Of a stretch of 64,000 nt of DNA, positions 1 to 8,817 are shown piece by piece. Each line of letters starts with the position of its first letter. The stretch's first letter is position 1. Source of the stretch: Hyphomicrobiaceae bacterium (GTDB lineage: Bacteria; Pseudomonadota; Alphaproteobacteria; Rhizobiales; Devosiaceae); the NCBI GenBank assembly GCA_020638065.1, contig JACKJG010000002.1:248001-312000 (forward strand), given 5' to 3'. Position numbers and translations under genes: made by a program. The notes beneath the pieces were generated by a model. It saw nothing but the letters and a program-made list of their open reading frames with translations, made no database searches and had not been told where the DNA came from.

Positions 1-284
1 TCGCGTTCCGGTTGCTCGATATCGAATATCATCAGGCCATTTATAGCGGCGCGGGCAATCAATTGCTGATGCTGCTGGCCCAGGGGCTCTACGACGTCGC
101 ACTCGATGTGCGCCGCGTCGCCAGCACGGAGCCAGGCAATATCGAAATCTCGGTCCGGCAACATTGCGACGTGGCCGAAGCGATCATGAACAAGGATGCG
201 ATTGGCGCTGTGAAGGCCTATCGCGAGCATCTGGAACATGTCCGCGACACGACCATTCAGACCATGCCCATGGTCAGCAAATAG
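1..284 (+). CDS. GntR-family regulator, FCD domain (3'-terminal fragment)
   Basis: This is the C-terminal end of a transcription regulator whose start lies before the window; the open frame is continuous from base 3. The visible 94 residues match the end of an FCD ligand-binding domain: an aspartate and histidine early on (DIEYHQAI), then a histidine in the RQHCDVAEAI helix and another in the YREHLEHV helix, which in this family bind a metal and a carboxylate effector. The winged-helix DNA-binding half is missing. It ends 9 bases before rhaM, so the two are probably co-transcribed, which suggests a regulator of deoxy-sugar use. The family call is firm; the ligand is inferred. Confidence 0.8.
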   Translation, partial: AFRLLDIEYHQAIYSGAGNQLLMLLAQGLYDVALDVRRVASTEPGNIEISVRQHCDVAEAIMNKDAIGAVKAYREHLEHVRDTTIQTMPMVSK

Positions 285-293
285 GAGTTTGAG

Positions 294-611
294 ATGCCCG
301 AACGCATTGCATTTCGCATGAACCTGTTCCCCGGATTTGCCGCCGAGTATGAAAAGCGCCACGACGAAATCTTCCCCGAACTGGCTCAGGCGCTCAAGGA
401 TGCCGGGGTTTCCGACTACACGATCTGGCACGATCCGGAGAGCAATCACCTGTTTGGCATCCTGACCCGAACCGACGATCACACGATGGACGACTTGCCG
501 GACACCGAGATCATGAAGCGCTGGTGGGCGCACATGGCCGATGTCATGGAGACGGATGCACACAACGTCCCCACCCAGATTCCGCTCAAGCGGGTCTTTT
601 ATCTGCCGTAG
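294..611 (+). CDS. rhaM: L-rhamnose mutarotase family protein RhaM
   Basis: A 105-residue protein of the RhaM/DUF718 family, which interconverts the alpha and beta anomers of L-rhamnose in the cytoplasm. The length is normal. Family features visible are the N-terminal RIAFRMNL strand, the conserved histidine 23 in the EKRHDEIFPEL helix, and the paired tryptophans at 76-77 (KRWWAHM). A GGAG-type ribosome binding site (aggagtttgag) precedes the ATG. It follows the FCD regulator by 9 bases and converges on the RraA gene. No rhamnose isomerase, kinase or aldolase is present, so the sugar could be another 6-deoxyhexose fed to the oxidative pathway next door. Confidence 0.85.
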   Translation: MPERIAFRMNLFPGFAAEYEKRHDEIFPELAQALKDAGVSDYTIWHDPESNHLFGILTRTDDHTMDDLPDTEIMKRWWAHMADVMETDAHNVPTQIPLKRVFYLP

Positions 612-650
612 GCCCGCCCGAAGGATTGCAGGTGGGGCTGGGTCGGGCGA

Positions 651-1388
651 TCAGTCACCTGACGGGCGGGACCGTTCGTTCAGCCATTTGGCAAACCGCT
701 CCTCGGTTTCCCTTCGGGTCGGCGGATAGAGCCCGATGATCGAGTGGCCGGCCTCGACGCTTTCGAGAACAAACGTCTCGAAGTCCTCCATGCCCGCACA
801 TTCCGTGGCGATCTCGTCAGCGAGGTGCGCCGGGATGACGATCACACCGTCACCATCGCCGACGATGACGTCTCCGGGGAAAACCGGCGCACCGCCACAG
901 CCAATCGGAACGTTGATATCGAGCGCTTCATGCAGCGTGAGATTTGTCGGCGCCGATGGACGGGCATGATAGGCCGGCATGTCGAGCGCACCAATTCCCT
1001 CGGCATCGCGAAATCCGCCATCGGTCACGACGCCCGCAGCGCCTCTGACCTGCAGCCGGGTGATCAATATCGATCCGGCAGAGGCGGCACGCGCATCCTG
1101 GCGGCTGTCCATCACCAGAACATGTCCCGCCGGGCATTGCTCGATCGCCTGACGTTGAGGGTGGTCCTCATTGCGGAACACAGTGATTTGGTTGCGGTCC
1201 TCGCGGGCCGGTATGTAGCGCAGGGTGAAAGCCTGCCCGACCATGTTCTGCGGCTTGCGCGAGACGGGTACGACGCCCTGAATGAACTGATTGCGCAACC
1301 CGCGCTTGAACAGAGCCGTCGCGATAGATGCGGTCGAAATCCGCATCAATTTGGTCCTGGTTTCCTCGCCGAGCTCATAATGGGTCAT
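651..1388 (-). CDS. RraA-family protein, probable 2-keto-3-deoxy sugar-acid aldolase
   Basis: 245 residues of the RraA / HMG aldolase fold. The family contains the RNase E inhibitor RraA and class II pyruvate aldolases acting on 4-hydroxy-2-oxo acids. The metal and substrate signature of the aldolase branch is present as TDGGFRDAEG, keeping the Arg-Asp pair. A GDGDGV segment follows near the C-terminus. It is the last gene of a minus-strand operon after SMP-30 lactonase and IlvD dehydratase, with 8 bases between dehydratase stop and this ATG. From that position I infer that it cleaves the keto-deoxy acid made by the dehydratase. A role in RNA decay is less likely here. Confidence 0.75.
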   Translation of the reverse strand: MTHYELGEETRTKLMRISTASIATALFKRGLRNQFIQGVVPVSRKPQNMVGQAFTLRYIPAREDRNQITVFRNEDHPQRQAIEQCPAGHVLVMDSRQDARAASAGSILITRLQVRGAAGVVTDGGFRDAEGIGALDMPAYHARPSAPTNLTLHEALDINVPIGCGGAPVFPGDVIVGDGDGVIVIPAHLADEIATECAGMEDFETFVLESVEAGHSIIGLYPPTRRETEERFAKWLNERSRPSGD

Positions 1389-1396
1389 GATTGCCT

Positions 1397-3139
1397 CTAG
1401 TAGATGTCGGGTTCGGAAACCGGCGCGCCAAACCCCGTTTCAAGAAAGTCGAAATCGCAGCCCTTGTCGGCTTGCATGACGTGTTGCGAGAACATCCATC
1501 CATAGCCGCGTTCAAAGCGCATTTCCGGAGGTGTCCAGGCCGCTCTGCGCGCGGCCAGTTCTTCGTCGCCGACCAGCATGTCAAGGCGGCGCGCTGGAAT
1601 ATCCAGCCGCACAATGTCTCCGTTCCGCAGCAGGGCAAGCGGACCGCCTATGTAGGATTCCGGACTGATATGCAGGACGCAGGCGCCATACGAAGTTCCC
1701 GACATGCGCGCGTCGGACAGACGAACCATGTCGCGGTGTCCCCTTTTCAGCAGCGCCTTGGGCATCGGGATCATGCCCCATTCGGGCATACCCGGTCCGC
1801 CCTGCGGACCCGCGTTGCGCAAAACCAGAACCGTGTCCGGGGTGATGTCCCAATTCTCATCGTCGATTCTGGCCTTGAGGTCGGGGTAGGAATCGAAGAC
1901 GCAGGCCGGACCCTCGTGAACGAAGAATCGCTCGTCGCAGGCCGCCGGTTTGATGATGGCCCCGTCCGGCGCCAGATTGCCCTTCAGTACCGCCAGAGAC
2001 CCTTGGGCGTAAACGGGATTATCGAGGGGCCGGATAATGTCGTCGTCGCAGGTTTCGGCAGATTCAATGTTTTCTCCCAGAGTCTTGCCGTTGACGGTGA
2101 GGCAGTCACGATTGAGCCGGTCTCCGAGACGGTTCAACAGGGCCGGAAGCCCGCCGGCATAGAAAAAATCCTCCATCAGGTAGGTTTTGCCGATGGGGCG
2201 GATATTGGCGATGATCGGCGTGACGCGGCTTTTCGCATCCAGATCATCCAACCCGAAATCGACACCGGCGCGGCGCGCCATGGCGATGATGTGGACCACC
2301 GCATTGGTTGAGCAGCCGGTCGCCATGGCCACCGTGTTGGCGTTATCGAATGCCCCGGCGGTCAGAATCCGGTCCGGCGTCAGATCTTCCCAGATCATGT
2401 CGACGATGCGCCGCCCGCACGCGGCGGACATGCGGATGTGGTTGGCGTCGGCGGCCGGAATTGACGATGCCCCAGGCAGGCACAGCCCGAGCGCTTCGGC
2501 GATGGCTGTCATCGTTGAAGCCGTTCCCATGGTCATGCAGTGGCCATAGGACCGGGCGATGCCCTTTTCCATTTCCTGCCATTGATCTTCGGGCAGGTTT
2601 CCGACGCGCCGTTCGTCCCAGTATTTCCAGGCATCGGACCCCGAGCCGAGTTTCCGGCCGCGCCAATTGCCGCGCAGCATGGGACCGGCGGGCAGGTAGA
2701 TCATTGGAAGACCGGCGGAAATGGCACCCATGACAAGCCCCGGCGTGGTCTTGTCGCAGCCACCCATGAGCACAGCCCCGTCGACCGGGTGCGAGCGCAA
2801 AAGCTCTTCGGTCTCCATGGCCAGCATGTTGCGGTAGAGCATGGTGGTCGGTTTGACAGCGCTTTCGCTCAAAGAGAGAGCTGGAAGCTCGACCGGAAAG
2901 CCGCCCGCCTGCAGCACCCCGCGTTTGACGTCTTCAACGCGCTGCTTGAAATGCGTGTGGCACTGGTTGAGGTCTGACCATGTGTTGAGGATCGCGACAA
3001 CCGGTTTGCCCATGAAGTCGGCATAGTCAAAGCCCATCTGCAGCACGCGGCTGCGATGCCCGAACGATCGCAGATCATCGGGCGCGAACCAGCGGGCACT
3101 GCGCAATTCTTCAGGCTTTTTGCGGGCGGGCGGGGTCAT
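1397..3139 (-). CDS. IlvD/Edd-family sugar-acid dehydratase (L-arabinonate dehydratase-like)
   Basis: 580 residues, the normal length for the IlvD/Edd iron-sulfur dehydratases. It resembles the pentonate/hexonate branch (L-arabinonate or D-xylonate dehydratase) rather than dihydroxyacid dehydratase. Visible family motifs are ILNTWSDLNQCHTHF, GGCDKTTPG with a cluster cysteine, GHCMTMGTASTM with another, and MVRLSDARMSGTSYG near the C-terminus. Such enzymes convert an aldonic acid to a 2-keto-3-deoxy acid in the cytoplasm. It lies 24 bases after the SMP-30 lactonase and 8 before RraA, so the operon order follows lactone, acid, keto-acid, cleavage. The exact sugar acid is not determined; L-rhamnonate, L-arabinonate and D-galactonate are all possible. 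Confidence 0.88.
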   Translation of the reverse strand: MTPPARKKPEELRSARWFAPDDLRSFGHRSRVLQMGFDYADFMGKPVVAILNTWSDLNQCHTHFKQRVEDVKRGVLQAGGFPVELPALSLSESAVKPTTMLYRNMLAMETEELLRSHPVDGAVLMGGCDKTTPGLVMGAISAGLPMIYLPAGPMLRGNWRGRKLGSGSDAWKYWDERRVGNLPEDQWQEMEKGIARSYGHCMTMGTASTMTAIAEALGLCLPGASSIPAADANHIRMSAACGRRIVDMIWEDLTPDRILTAGAFDNANTVAMATGCSTNAVVHIIAMARRAGVDFGLDDLDAKSRVTPIIANIRPIGKTYLMEDFFYAGGLPALLNRLGDRLNRDCLTVNGKTLGENIESAETCDDDIIRPLDNPVYAQGSLAVLKGNLAPDGAIIKPAACDERFFVHEGPACVFDSYPDLKARIDDENWDITPDTVLVLRNAGPQGGPGMPEWGMIPMPKALLKRGHRDMVRLSDARMSGTSYGACVLHISPESYIGGPLALLRNGDIVRLDIPARRLDMLVGDEELAARRAAWTPPEMRFERGYGWMFSQHVMQADKGCDFDFLETGFGAPVSEPDIY

Positions 3140-3163
3140 GAGTTCTTGTTCGGCGCCATGACC

Positions 3164-4042
3164 TCAAACCCCCGACTGCCAATAGGGCTGGATGGTGCCG
3201 GGCGCAAATCCATCGGGCAGGTTGGCAAGGGCCAGGTAACCGCCTTCTTCTCCGATGTCTTTGGAGGTCACGGCTATCGCGCGGGCGTCCTCGCCAACAA
3301 ACGCCAGCTTGGTCGGCGCCGGGAACGGGACCGGAATGGTCCGCTCGAGATGTCCAGTCCTGTCGAAAACGTAGAGAGCCGCGCCATCGACCCCGGCAAT
3401 CCAGTAATGACCGCGTGAATCGAGAGCCGCGCCATCGGGACGTCCGCCGAGTGCCGCGGTGCTGGCGAAGGTGGTGGCATCCGCGTTTCCGGTACCACCA
3501 ATTGCGGGGCTCTGGAACCAGATCGTTTGCACTGCGGCAGCGGAGTCGGAGAAATAGAGACGGCCAAATTCCGCATCCAAAGCCAGGCCATTTGGGATCG
3601 ACAGGCCCGAAACCCGGGTTTGCAACTCCAGATCGCCCGAGATGAGGTGGATTGCGGCCAGGCCCGGCGCGGCATCGAGTGCCATGGTCGAGGTCCAGAG
3701 CCGGCCTGAAGGATCGACACAAGCATCGTTGAAGCGCTGGCCTTCACCGCCAAAGGGCACCAGAAGTTCAAAGGTCTCATTCTCGGCCGAAAAAAGGTAG
3801 ATCCCGGTTTGCATTCCGAGCGCGGGTTTGTCCGAAGCCGTCAGAACCACAAAACCGGGCTGCTCCGGCGTATTCCAGACCGTCACGCCCTGCCCGTCGG
3901 TTCCGGCGCGGCACAGTTTTTTGCCCTGAATATCCACCCACCAGATCACCCCAGTTTCGGGGTCCCAAACGGGGCTTTCACCCAGTGAGGTTTTGCTGCT
4001 TTCATCGTGGATCAGTCTGAAATCCAGTTCCATTCTTTTCAT
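3164..4042 (-). CDS. SMP-30/gluconolactonase family sugar lactonase
   Basis: 292-residue six-bladed beta-propeller of the SMP-30/LRE family, which opens sugar-1,4- or 1,5-lactones in a metal-dependent reaction. Metal-ligand motifs are intact: the glutamate in LGESPVWD, the asparagine in PNGLALDAEFG, and the aspartate in RPDGAALDSRGHYW. The NDACVDPSGRLWTSTM repeat is typical. It has no signal peptide. It leads the minus-strand operon (lactonase, dehydratase, RraA) and is divergent from the TRAP operon across 143 bases. An ATG three codons in (4033) is an alternative start. Confidence 0.87.
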   Translation of the reverse strand: MKRMELDFRLIHDESSKTSLGESPVWDPETGVIWWVDIQGKKLCRAGTDGQGVTVWNTPEQPGFVVLTASDKPALGMQTGIYLFSAENETFELLVPFGGEGQRFNDACVDPSGRLWTSTMALDAAPGLAAIHLISGDLELQTRVSGLSIPNGLALDAEFGRLYFSDSAAAVQTIWFQSPAIGGTGNADATTFASTAALGGRPDGAALDSRGHYWIAGVDGAALYVFDRTGHLERTIPVPFPAPTKLAFVGEDARAIAVTSKDIGEEGGYLALANLPDGFAPGTIQPYWQSGV

Positions 4043-4099
4043 TCACTTGCGTCTGAAAACGTCACGATTTCAGATGATTAGGCTGCTTCGAGAAACCTG

Positions 4100-4152
4100 T
4101 TGACACATCATCATTGCCGAAAATAGTATTCTAATGCAACTAAAATATTAGA
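4100..4152 (+). promoter_or_regulatory. Sigma-70 promoter and inverted-repeat operator of the TRAP operon
   Basis: TTGACA at 4100-4105 and TAGTAT at 4124-4129, 18 bases apart, form a good sigma-70 promoter pointing at dctP (ATG 4186). Directly downstream, TCTAAT at 4130-4135 and ATTAGA at 4147-4152 form an inverted repeat with an 11-base spacer. That size suits a GntR-family dimer, so it is a candidate site for one of the two GntR regulators of this locus. The region is shared with the divergent lactonase operon. Confidence 0.6.
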
Positions 4153-4185
4153 TGTGGAAATTCGATTCCGACCGGGAGGGAACTT

Positions 4186-5166
4186 ATGAATCGTACCATC
4201 AAAGCGCTTGGGCTTTGCGTCGCCATCGCGGCCAGCCTGAGCATCAGCGTCCCCGCTTTCGCAGCGACGACGCTCCGCATCGGCACCGTGCTCGCGCCCG
4301 ACGACCCCATGGGACAGGGTCTTGAGAACTTCAAGGAGCAGGTCGAAGCCGCGACGAACGGCGAAGTCATTATCGAGGTCTTTCATAATTCGCAGCTTGG
4401 CGACACGACCGAGATGATCGATCAAGCCCGCGCCGGTGCCAATGTCGGCACGGTGACCGACGTGGCCCGCCTGTCGAGCTTCGTTCCATCTCTGGCCATC
4501 ATGTCGGCGCCGTTCCTGTTCGACACCTACGAACAGGCCGACACGTTCGCGCTTTCGGACGAATATCTGGCCTGGGGTGAGGAGCTCAAGGAGAAGTCCG
4601 GCCTCGTGATGCTGGCCTCCAACTGGTATCAGGGTCCGCGTCATCTTCTGACCCAGAAGCCGATTACATCGCCGGCCGATCTTGCGGGTGTGCGTATGCG
4701 GACGATTGGCGCTCCTATCTGGATCGAGACCATTCGCGCCATGGGTGCTGAACCGACCCCGATCGCCTGGGGTGAAGTCTATTCGGCCCTGCAACTCGGC
4801 GCCATCGATGCCGCTGAAGCACAACCGACCGCCATTCGCGGCGCGAAGCTTTACGAAGTGATCAAGTATGTGACCAAGACCGGCCACATCCAGCTCGTGA
4901 CGGCATTGGTCGTTTCGGCGGAAGCCTGGGACCAGATTTCACCGGAAAACCAGAAGATCGTGCGCGATCTGGCGGTTGAAAACGGCCGGTTTGCTTCACA
5001 GCTGACGATCGATCTTGGCGAAGAAGCTCTGGCGGACGTGGCCGCTTCGGGCGTCGTGATTTCCGATGTCGATCTCGGGCCGTTCAAGGAAGCCGTCGCC
5101 GGCGTTTACGGGCTGCTGGACCTCGACGCGGAGGCTGCTATCGTCAATCGCGTGCTCGGACGCTAG
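4186..5166 (+). CDS. dctP: TRAP transporter periplasmic solute-binding subunit (DctP family)
   Basis: 326 residues. Residues 1-26 form a Sec signal peptide (positive MNRTIK, hydrophobic core, cleavage near SVPAFAA). The mature protein opens TTLRIGTVLAPDDPMGQGL, typical of DctP/TAXI-type binding proteins for organic acids, and the central PADLAGVRMRTIGAPI segment contains the conserved arginine that pairs with the ligand carboxylate. It captures a carboxylated substrate in the periplasm, probably a sugar acid or uronate given the dehydratase operon alongside. The GGAGGGAAC ribosome binding site supports the start. It is followed by dctQ and dctM in the usual order. Confidence 0.93.
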   Translation: MNRTIKALGLCVAIAASLSISVPAFAATTLRIGTVLAPDDPMGQGLENFKEQVEAATNGEVIIEVFHNSQLGDTTEMIDQARAGANVGTVTDVARLSSFVPSLAIMSAPFLFDTYEQADTFALSDEYLAWGEELKEKSGLVMLASNWYQGPRHLLTQKPITSPADLAGVRMRTIGAPIWIETIRAMGAEPTPIAWGEVYSALQLGAIDAAEAQPTAIRGAKLYEVIKYVTKTGHIQLVTALVVSAEAWDQISPENQKIVRDLAVENGRFASQLTIDLGEEALADVAASGVVISDVDLGPFKEAVAGVYGLLDLDAEAAIVNRVLGR

Positions 5167-5214
5167 TTCCGGGCACTATCGGGCGGTACCGGCAAGGGAA
5201 ATGGGTCGAGGCCT

Positions 5215-5667
5215 ATGTTGAGACGCATTGAATTTGTCTGTGCCGCCCTGCTTCTGGCAGCCGTCGTTGTTCTGGTGGGCTTCGCCTCGGTTGCGCGCGC
5301 CATGGGATCGCCGATCATCTGGTCGATCGAAGTGGCGCAACTGCTCTTTCTCTGGCTGTGCATTTTTGCGATCGACCTCGCCCTGCAGGACGAGCGGCAT
5401 TTCGGCATCGGCCTGCTTGTCGACAATCTGCCGCCGCCCGCCCGCAAGGCGATCGGGATCATCAATCTCGGCATCCTGATCGGCCTGCTCGTCTATCTGA
5501 TCCAGTTCGCCTGGAAGAACATGATCCTCATGCATCCCCGCCTTGACGGCGCCCTGCAGACGCCAGGATCCTATTTCCACGCCAGCATGGTGGTCGGGTT
5601 CGCCCTGATGATCCGCACGCTTGTGGTCAAATTTTTCCATGCCGTCCGTGCAAAGGCGAATCCCTGA
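5215..5667 (+). CDS. dctQ: TRAP transporter small permease (DctQ family)
   Basis: 150 residues with four predicted membrane helices (about residues 6-30, 42-60, 83-105 and 122-145), the DctQ pattern. The segment ARAMGSPIIWSIEVAQLLFLWLCIF is characteristic of the family. It assembles with DctM in the inner membrane. Its stop overlaps the ATG of dctM (TGATG), so the two are translationally coupled. There are 48 bases after dctP. Confidence 0.9.
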   Translation: MLRRIEFVCAALLLAAVVVLVGFASVARAMGSPIIWSIEVAQLLFLWLCIFAIDLALQDERHFGIGLLVDNLPPPARKAIGIINLGILIGLLVYLIQFAWKNMILMHPRLDGALQTPGSYFHASMVVGFALMIRTLVVKFFHAVRAKANP

Positions 5668-6950
5668 TGCTGCTGCTGATCGCGGGTCTGTTCGCGCTGT
5701 TTCTGATTATCGGGCTGCCGGTGGCCTTCGCGCTCGCACTGGCCGCATTTCCGGTTTTCGTTCTGACCGGGACGATGCCGCCGACCGTTGCCATTCAGAA
5801 AATGGTGACGGCAACACAGAGCTTTCCACTGCTGGCGGTGCCGTTTTTCATTTTCGCCGGCAACCTGATGAATTCCACCGGGATTACCGAACGCCTGATC
5901 CGGTTTGCCCGGCTGCTCACCGGCTGGCTGGCTGGGGGACTTGGTCAAGTCTCTATCGTTCTCAGCCTGATGATGGGCGGTATTTCGGGATCGGCAGTTG
6001 CCGATGCGTCGATGGAAGCGCGTCTGCTCGGGCCGAGCATGATTGCCAAGGGTGGTTATTCGAAAGCGGCGACCGCCGCGGTTCTGGCGTTTGGGTCGAT
6101 CATCACTGCAACGATCCCGCCCAGCATCGGGCTCATCCTGTTCGGGTTCATCAATGAAGTCTCGATCGGGCGGCTGTTTCTGGCCGGCGTCATTCCGGGC
6201 ATCCTTTTAACCCTGGTCTTGATGTTGACGGCCTGGTTCGTCGCCAAACGCAACGGCTATGCACCGGATCTGGCCGCGCCGCCGAGCTTTGGCGAATTGT
6301 GGGCCAGCTTCAAGGAGAGCACCTGGGCACTGGCCTTTCCCATCATCCTGATCGTGGGGTTCCGGTTCGGATTCTTCACGGCAACGGAGGCCGGCGCATT
6401 TCTGGTTTTCTACGCCCTGTTTGTGGGATTTTTCATCTACCGCGAACTCACGTTCGAAAAACTGTATGAGGCGATCAAAGGATCGGTTACCGACCTGGGC
6501 ATGGTCATGTTGCTGATCATGATGGCGGCGGTTCTGGGATATGCCGTGACCATCGAGCAGGGCCCGCAGCAGATCGCGTCGCTCGTAACCTCACTGACCG
6601 AAGAACCGATCCTCATCCTCATTCTGGTGCTCCTGCTGTTGTTGATCAGCGGCATGTTTCTGGAAGGCGCGGCAAACATTCTGCTGGTCACGCCCATCGT
6701 ATTGCCGGTGCTGGTGCATGCCGGGTTCGATCCGATTCACATGGGCATCCTGATCGTGACCCTGATCAATATTGGCGGCCTGACGCCACCGGTCGGCGTG
6801 ATCATGTTCACCGTCTGCGGCATTCTGGACGTCAAGACGGGCGCGTTTGCCAGGGCCTCCCTGCCCTATTTCCTCGCGATGCTGGTGTTTCTTGCCGTTC
6901 TTGTGGCATTTCCCGCGCTTTCCCTTTTGCTGCCCGGACAGCTAATGTAG
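5667..6950 (+). CDS. dctM: TRAP transporter large permease (DctM family)
   Basis: 427 residues with around 11-12 hydrophobic segments, normal for DctM, the sodium-coupled transport channel. Family landmarks are GLPVAFALALAAFPVF at the N-terminus, the GGISGSAVADASMEARLLGPSM loop, the PPSIGLILFGF segment, and the repeated GGLTPPVGVIMFTVCGI near the end. It is the last gene of the dctPQM set. The next gene, a GntR regulator, begins 35 bases on and may belong to the same transcript. Confidence 0.93.
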   Translation: MLLLIAGLFALFLIIGLPVAFALALAAFPVFVLTGTMPPTVAIQKMVTATQSFPLLAVPFFIFAGNLMNSTGITERLIRFARLLTGWLAGGLGQVSIVLSLMMGGISGSAVADASMEARLLGPSMIAKGGYSKAATAAVLAFGSIITATIPPSIGLILFGFINEVSIGRLFLAGVIPGILLTLVLMLTAWFVAKRNGYAPDLAAPPSFGELWASFKESTWALAFPIILIVGFRFGFFTATEAGAFLVFYALFVGFFIYRELTFEKLYEAIKGSVTDLGMVMLLIMMAAVLGYAVTIEQGPQQIASLVTSLTEEPILILILVLLLLLISGMFLEGAANILLVTPIVLPVLVHAGFDPIHMGILIVTLINIGGLTPPVGVIMFTVCGILDVKTGAFARASLPYFLAMLVFLAVLVAFPALSLLLPGQLM

Positions 6951-6985
6951 GTGTCACGCAAAGCGGTGTTGGAGGTTGAAGGATA

Positions 6986-7729
6986 ATGGCCGTCAGTTCC
7001 CTGTCGGAGGCCCTTGTCAAAGCGTCAGACGAACTGACGGGACCGATCCAGCACGAATCCGCGGCCGGACGGGTTTATGCAAAACTGAGAAACCAGATCA
7101 TCTCGCTCGATCTGTTGCCCGACACGGTTCTGTCGCGTGCGGACATCGCCAAGGAACACGGTGTCAGCCAGTCGCCGGTGCGCGAGGCCATCCAGGAACT
7201 GGAGAAGGAAGGGCTGGTCGTTTCCTATCCGCAATCCAAAACCCTGGTCACGAGGATCGATGTCCGCCATGCCCGGGAAACGCAGTTTCTTCGTCTCAGC
7301 GTGGAACTGGAAGTCGCCAAGACCCTCGCCGAGACCGGCAATCCTGAACTTCTGTTGCCGACTACGCGCATGTTCAGGATGCAGAAGATGGCGGCTGAGG
7401 ATAATGACATTCCCGAGTTCACGGCCCTGGACTGGCTGTTTCATCTTTCACTGTTTCAGGCAGCGGGCGTCGGAACCTTGTGGCACCTGATCGCGGGGCG
7501 GTCCGGACATATCGACCGGCTGCGGCGGCTCAACCTGCCTGATCCGGGCAAGGTGATGAACGTGCTCAAGCTTCACGAGCAGATTTTGACCGCGATCGCG
7601 GATGGTGACTTGGCTAGCGCACAGGAGTTCGTGCGGATTCATCTCTCAGGTACGCTGTCTTCCATCCCGAGCATCGTTCAGCAGCACCCGGAATATTTCG
7701 ACCCTGGCGCGGCCGATCTGACCGAATGA
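6986..7729 (+). CDS. GntR-family transcription regulator with FCD domain
   Basis: 247 residues. A winged helix-turn-helix spans about 30-95 (GRVYAKLRNQII, then SRADIAKEHGVSQSPVREAIQELEKEGLV) and an FCD effector domain follows. Histidines that usually bind metal appear in DWLFHLSLF, LKLHEQIL and RIHLSGTL. GGAGG and AAGGAT precede the ATG. It lies directly after the TRAP genes and probably controls them and the divergent lactonase-dehydratase-RraA operon in response to a sugar acid. The inverted repeat at 4130-4152 is a candidate target. Confidence 0.88.
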   Translation: MAVSSLSEALVKASDELTGPIQHESAAGRVYAKLRNQIISLDLLPDTVLSRADIAKEHGVSQSPVREAIQELEKEGLVVSYPQSKTLVTRIDVRHARETQFLRLSVELEVAKTLAETGNPELLLPTTRMFRMQKMAAEDNDIPEFTALDWLFHLSLFQAAGVGTLWHLIAGRSGHIDRLRRLNLPDPGKVMNVLKLHEQILTAIADGDLASAQEFVRIHLSGTLSSIPSIVQQHPEYFDPGAADLTE

Positions 7730-8013
7730 CGCGCAGAACCGGAACTCGTTGTCCGATTTGCAGGCCCTGATCCATGTGGCGGGCCGCCAGGTGGTGAAAT
7801 CGGGCGTTGTTACCCGCAGTGTGGCGGCGACCTCCGGAGCGCTTGGGACCACCCGTCAGCATGGCCTCAATGAAGGGCAGACCTTTGATGCCAGTCGGCA
7901 TGCCGACACCAGAATTGGCGAACTCTGGCGTGCAGGCAGATCGGACCATATCTATGTCTTGAGTTTCACCTTTCCCGCCGTGGGAAATGGCGAGATCAAG
8001 GGGAGAGGGGAAG

Positions 8014-8790
8014 ATGGATTCGTCCGGGCCCGTTTCCAATGCAAAAGCGGAACGCGTTTGCGCGACATGCGGGGCGCGGCTTTATCCTGATGATCGCTTC
8101 TGCGGCGCTTGCGGGGCACCCGTCGTCGATGAGGTTGAATTACCGCAGCCGGCGGCTGAGCCTTCGCAAATACGGGTTTCACCCGCCCCGCCAGATCCGG
8201 GGCTGCATCATCGTTCATCGGCCTCGGGCGGCAGCCTCTCGAACTGGCGGGTATTGCCGGAGGTTCTCGGCATCTGGATCGCCGGATGGCTCGCCGGCGG
8301 CCTGGGGGGCATATTCATCTTTGCCGAAGTCCTTCACCGCACCGCCTTTGTCAGCGGCGCGACCTTGCCCGGCGTGATGTTGGGACCGCTTGTCGGCGAG
8401 CCGCCGGTTCGAATGATCGAAGGCTTCAATCTGGCCGACGCTTCGCTCTGGGCGGTTTTCGGACTTGCCGGCGGCGTGGTCGCGGCCATCGCACCTCTTC
8501 TGATGCGCCGGAAGGTTCGGCCGGTGGGCTTCGGGTTTGGCAGTGTTCTGGTGCTCATCTGGAGCGCGCTGATCGCGGTTCTGGTCAATATCAGCTTCTT
8601 TGCCCTCGTCCCGATTGTCGGAGCGCTGACCGGCGCCCTCTATGCGGTGTGGGCTCTTGCCGGGACAGATGGTCCGTCACCTAATCATCAAGCCAAGCGC
8701 GATTGGCGCGGGATCGGCTGGATCAGCCTGATTTGGTTTCTGGCCAGCATCGCGGCCAGCATCCTCATCCTGATTGTTCAGAATATCTAG
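8014..8790 (+). CDS. Zinc-ribbon membrane protein of unknown function
   Basis: 258 residues from the ATG at 8014, chosen because a strong ggggagagggg ribosome binding site lies just before it; an ATG at 7987 is in frame but has none. Residues about 14-36 form a zinc ribbon (CATCG, then CGACG). A variable linker follows, then about five hydrophobic helices from residue 75 to the end, so the ribbon is probably cytoplasmic. I do not recognise a named family. It converges on another zinc-ribbon gene 27 bases away. No enzymatic motif is visible. The 284 bases between this gene and the upstream regulator hold nothing I can support. Confidence 0.7.
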   Translation: MDSSGPVSNAKAERVCATCGARLYPDDRFCGACGAPVVDEVELPQPAAEPSQIRVSPAPPDPGLHHRSSASGGSLSNWRVLPEVLGIWIAGWLAGGLGGIFIFAEVLHRTAFVSGATLPGVMLGPLVGEPPVRMIEGFNLADASLWAVFGLAGGVVAAIAPLLMRRKVRPVGFGFGSVLVLIWSALIAVLVNISFFALVPIVGALTGALYAVWALAGTDGPSPNHQAKRDWRGIGWISLIWFLASIAASILILIVQNI

Positions 8791-8817
8791 GGCAGGACTT
8801 ACCCGGTCCGCGTCGGC

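Noticed and set aside
1391..2311. 306-residue plus-strand frame opposite the dehydratase
   Set aside because: Shadow of the IlvD/Edd gene; no protein-like motif.
7614..8039. Minus-strand frame in the gap after the GntR regulator
   Set aside because: Overlaps the regulator's end and has no recognisable features; the gap is left unassigned.
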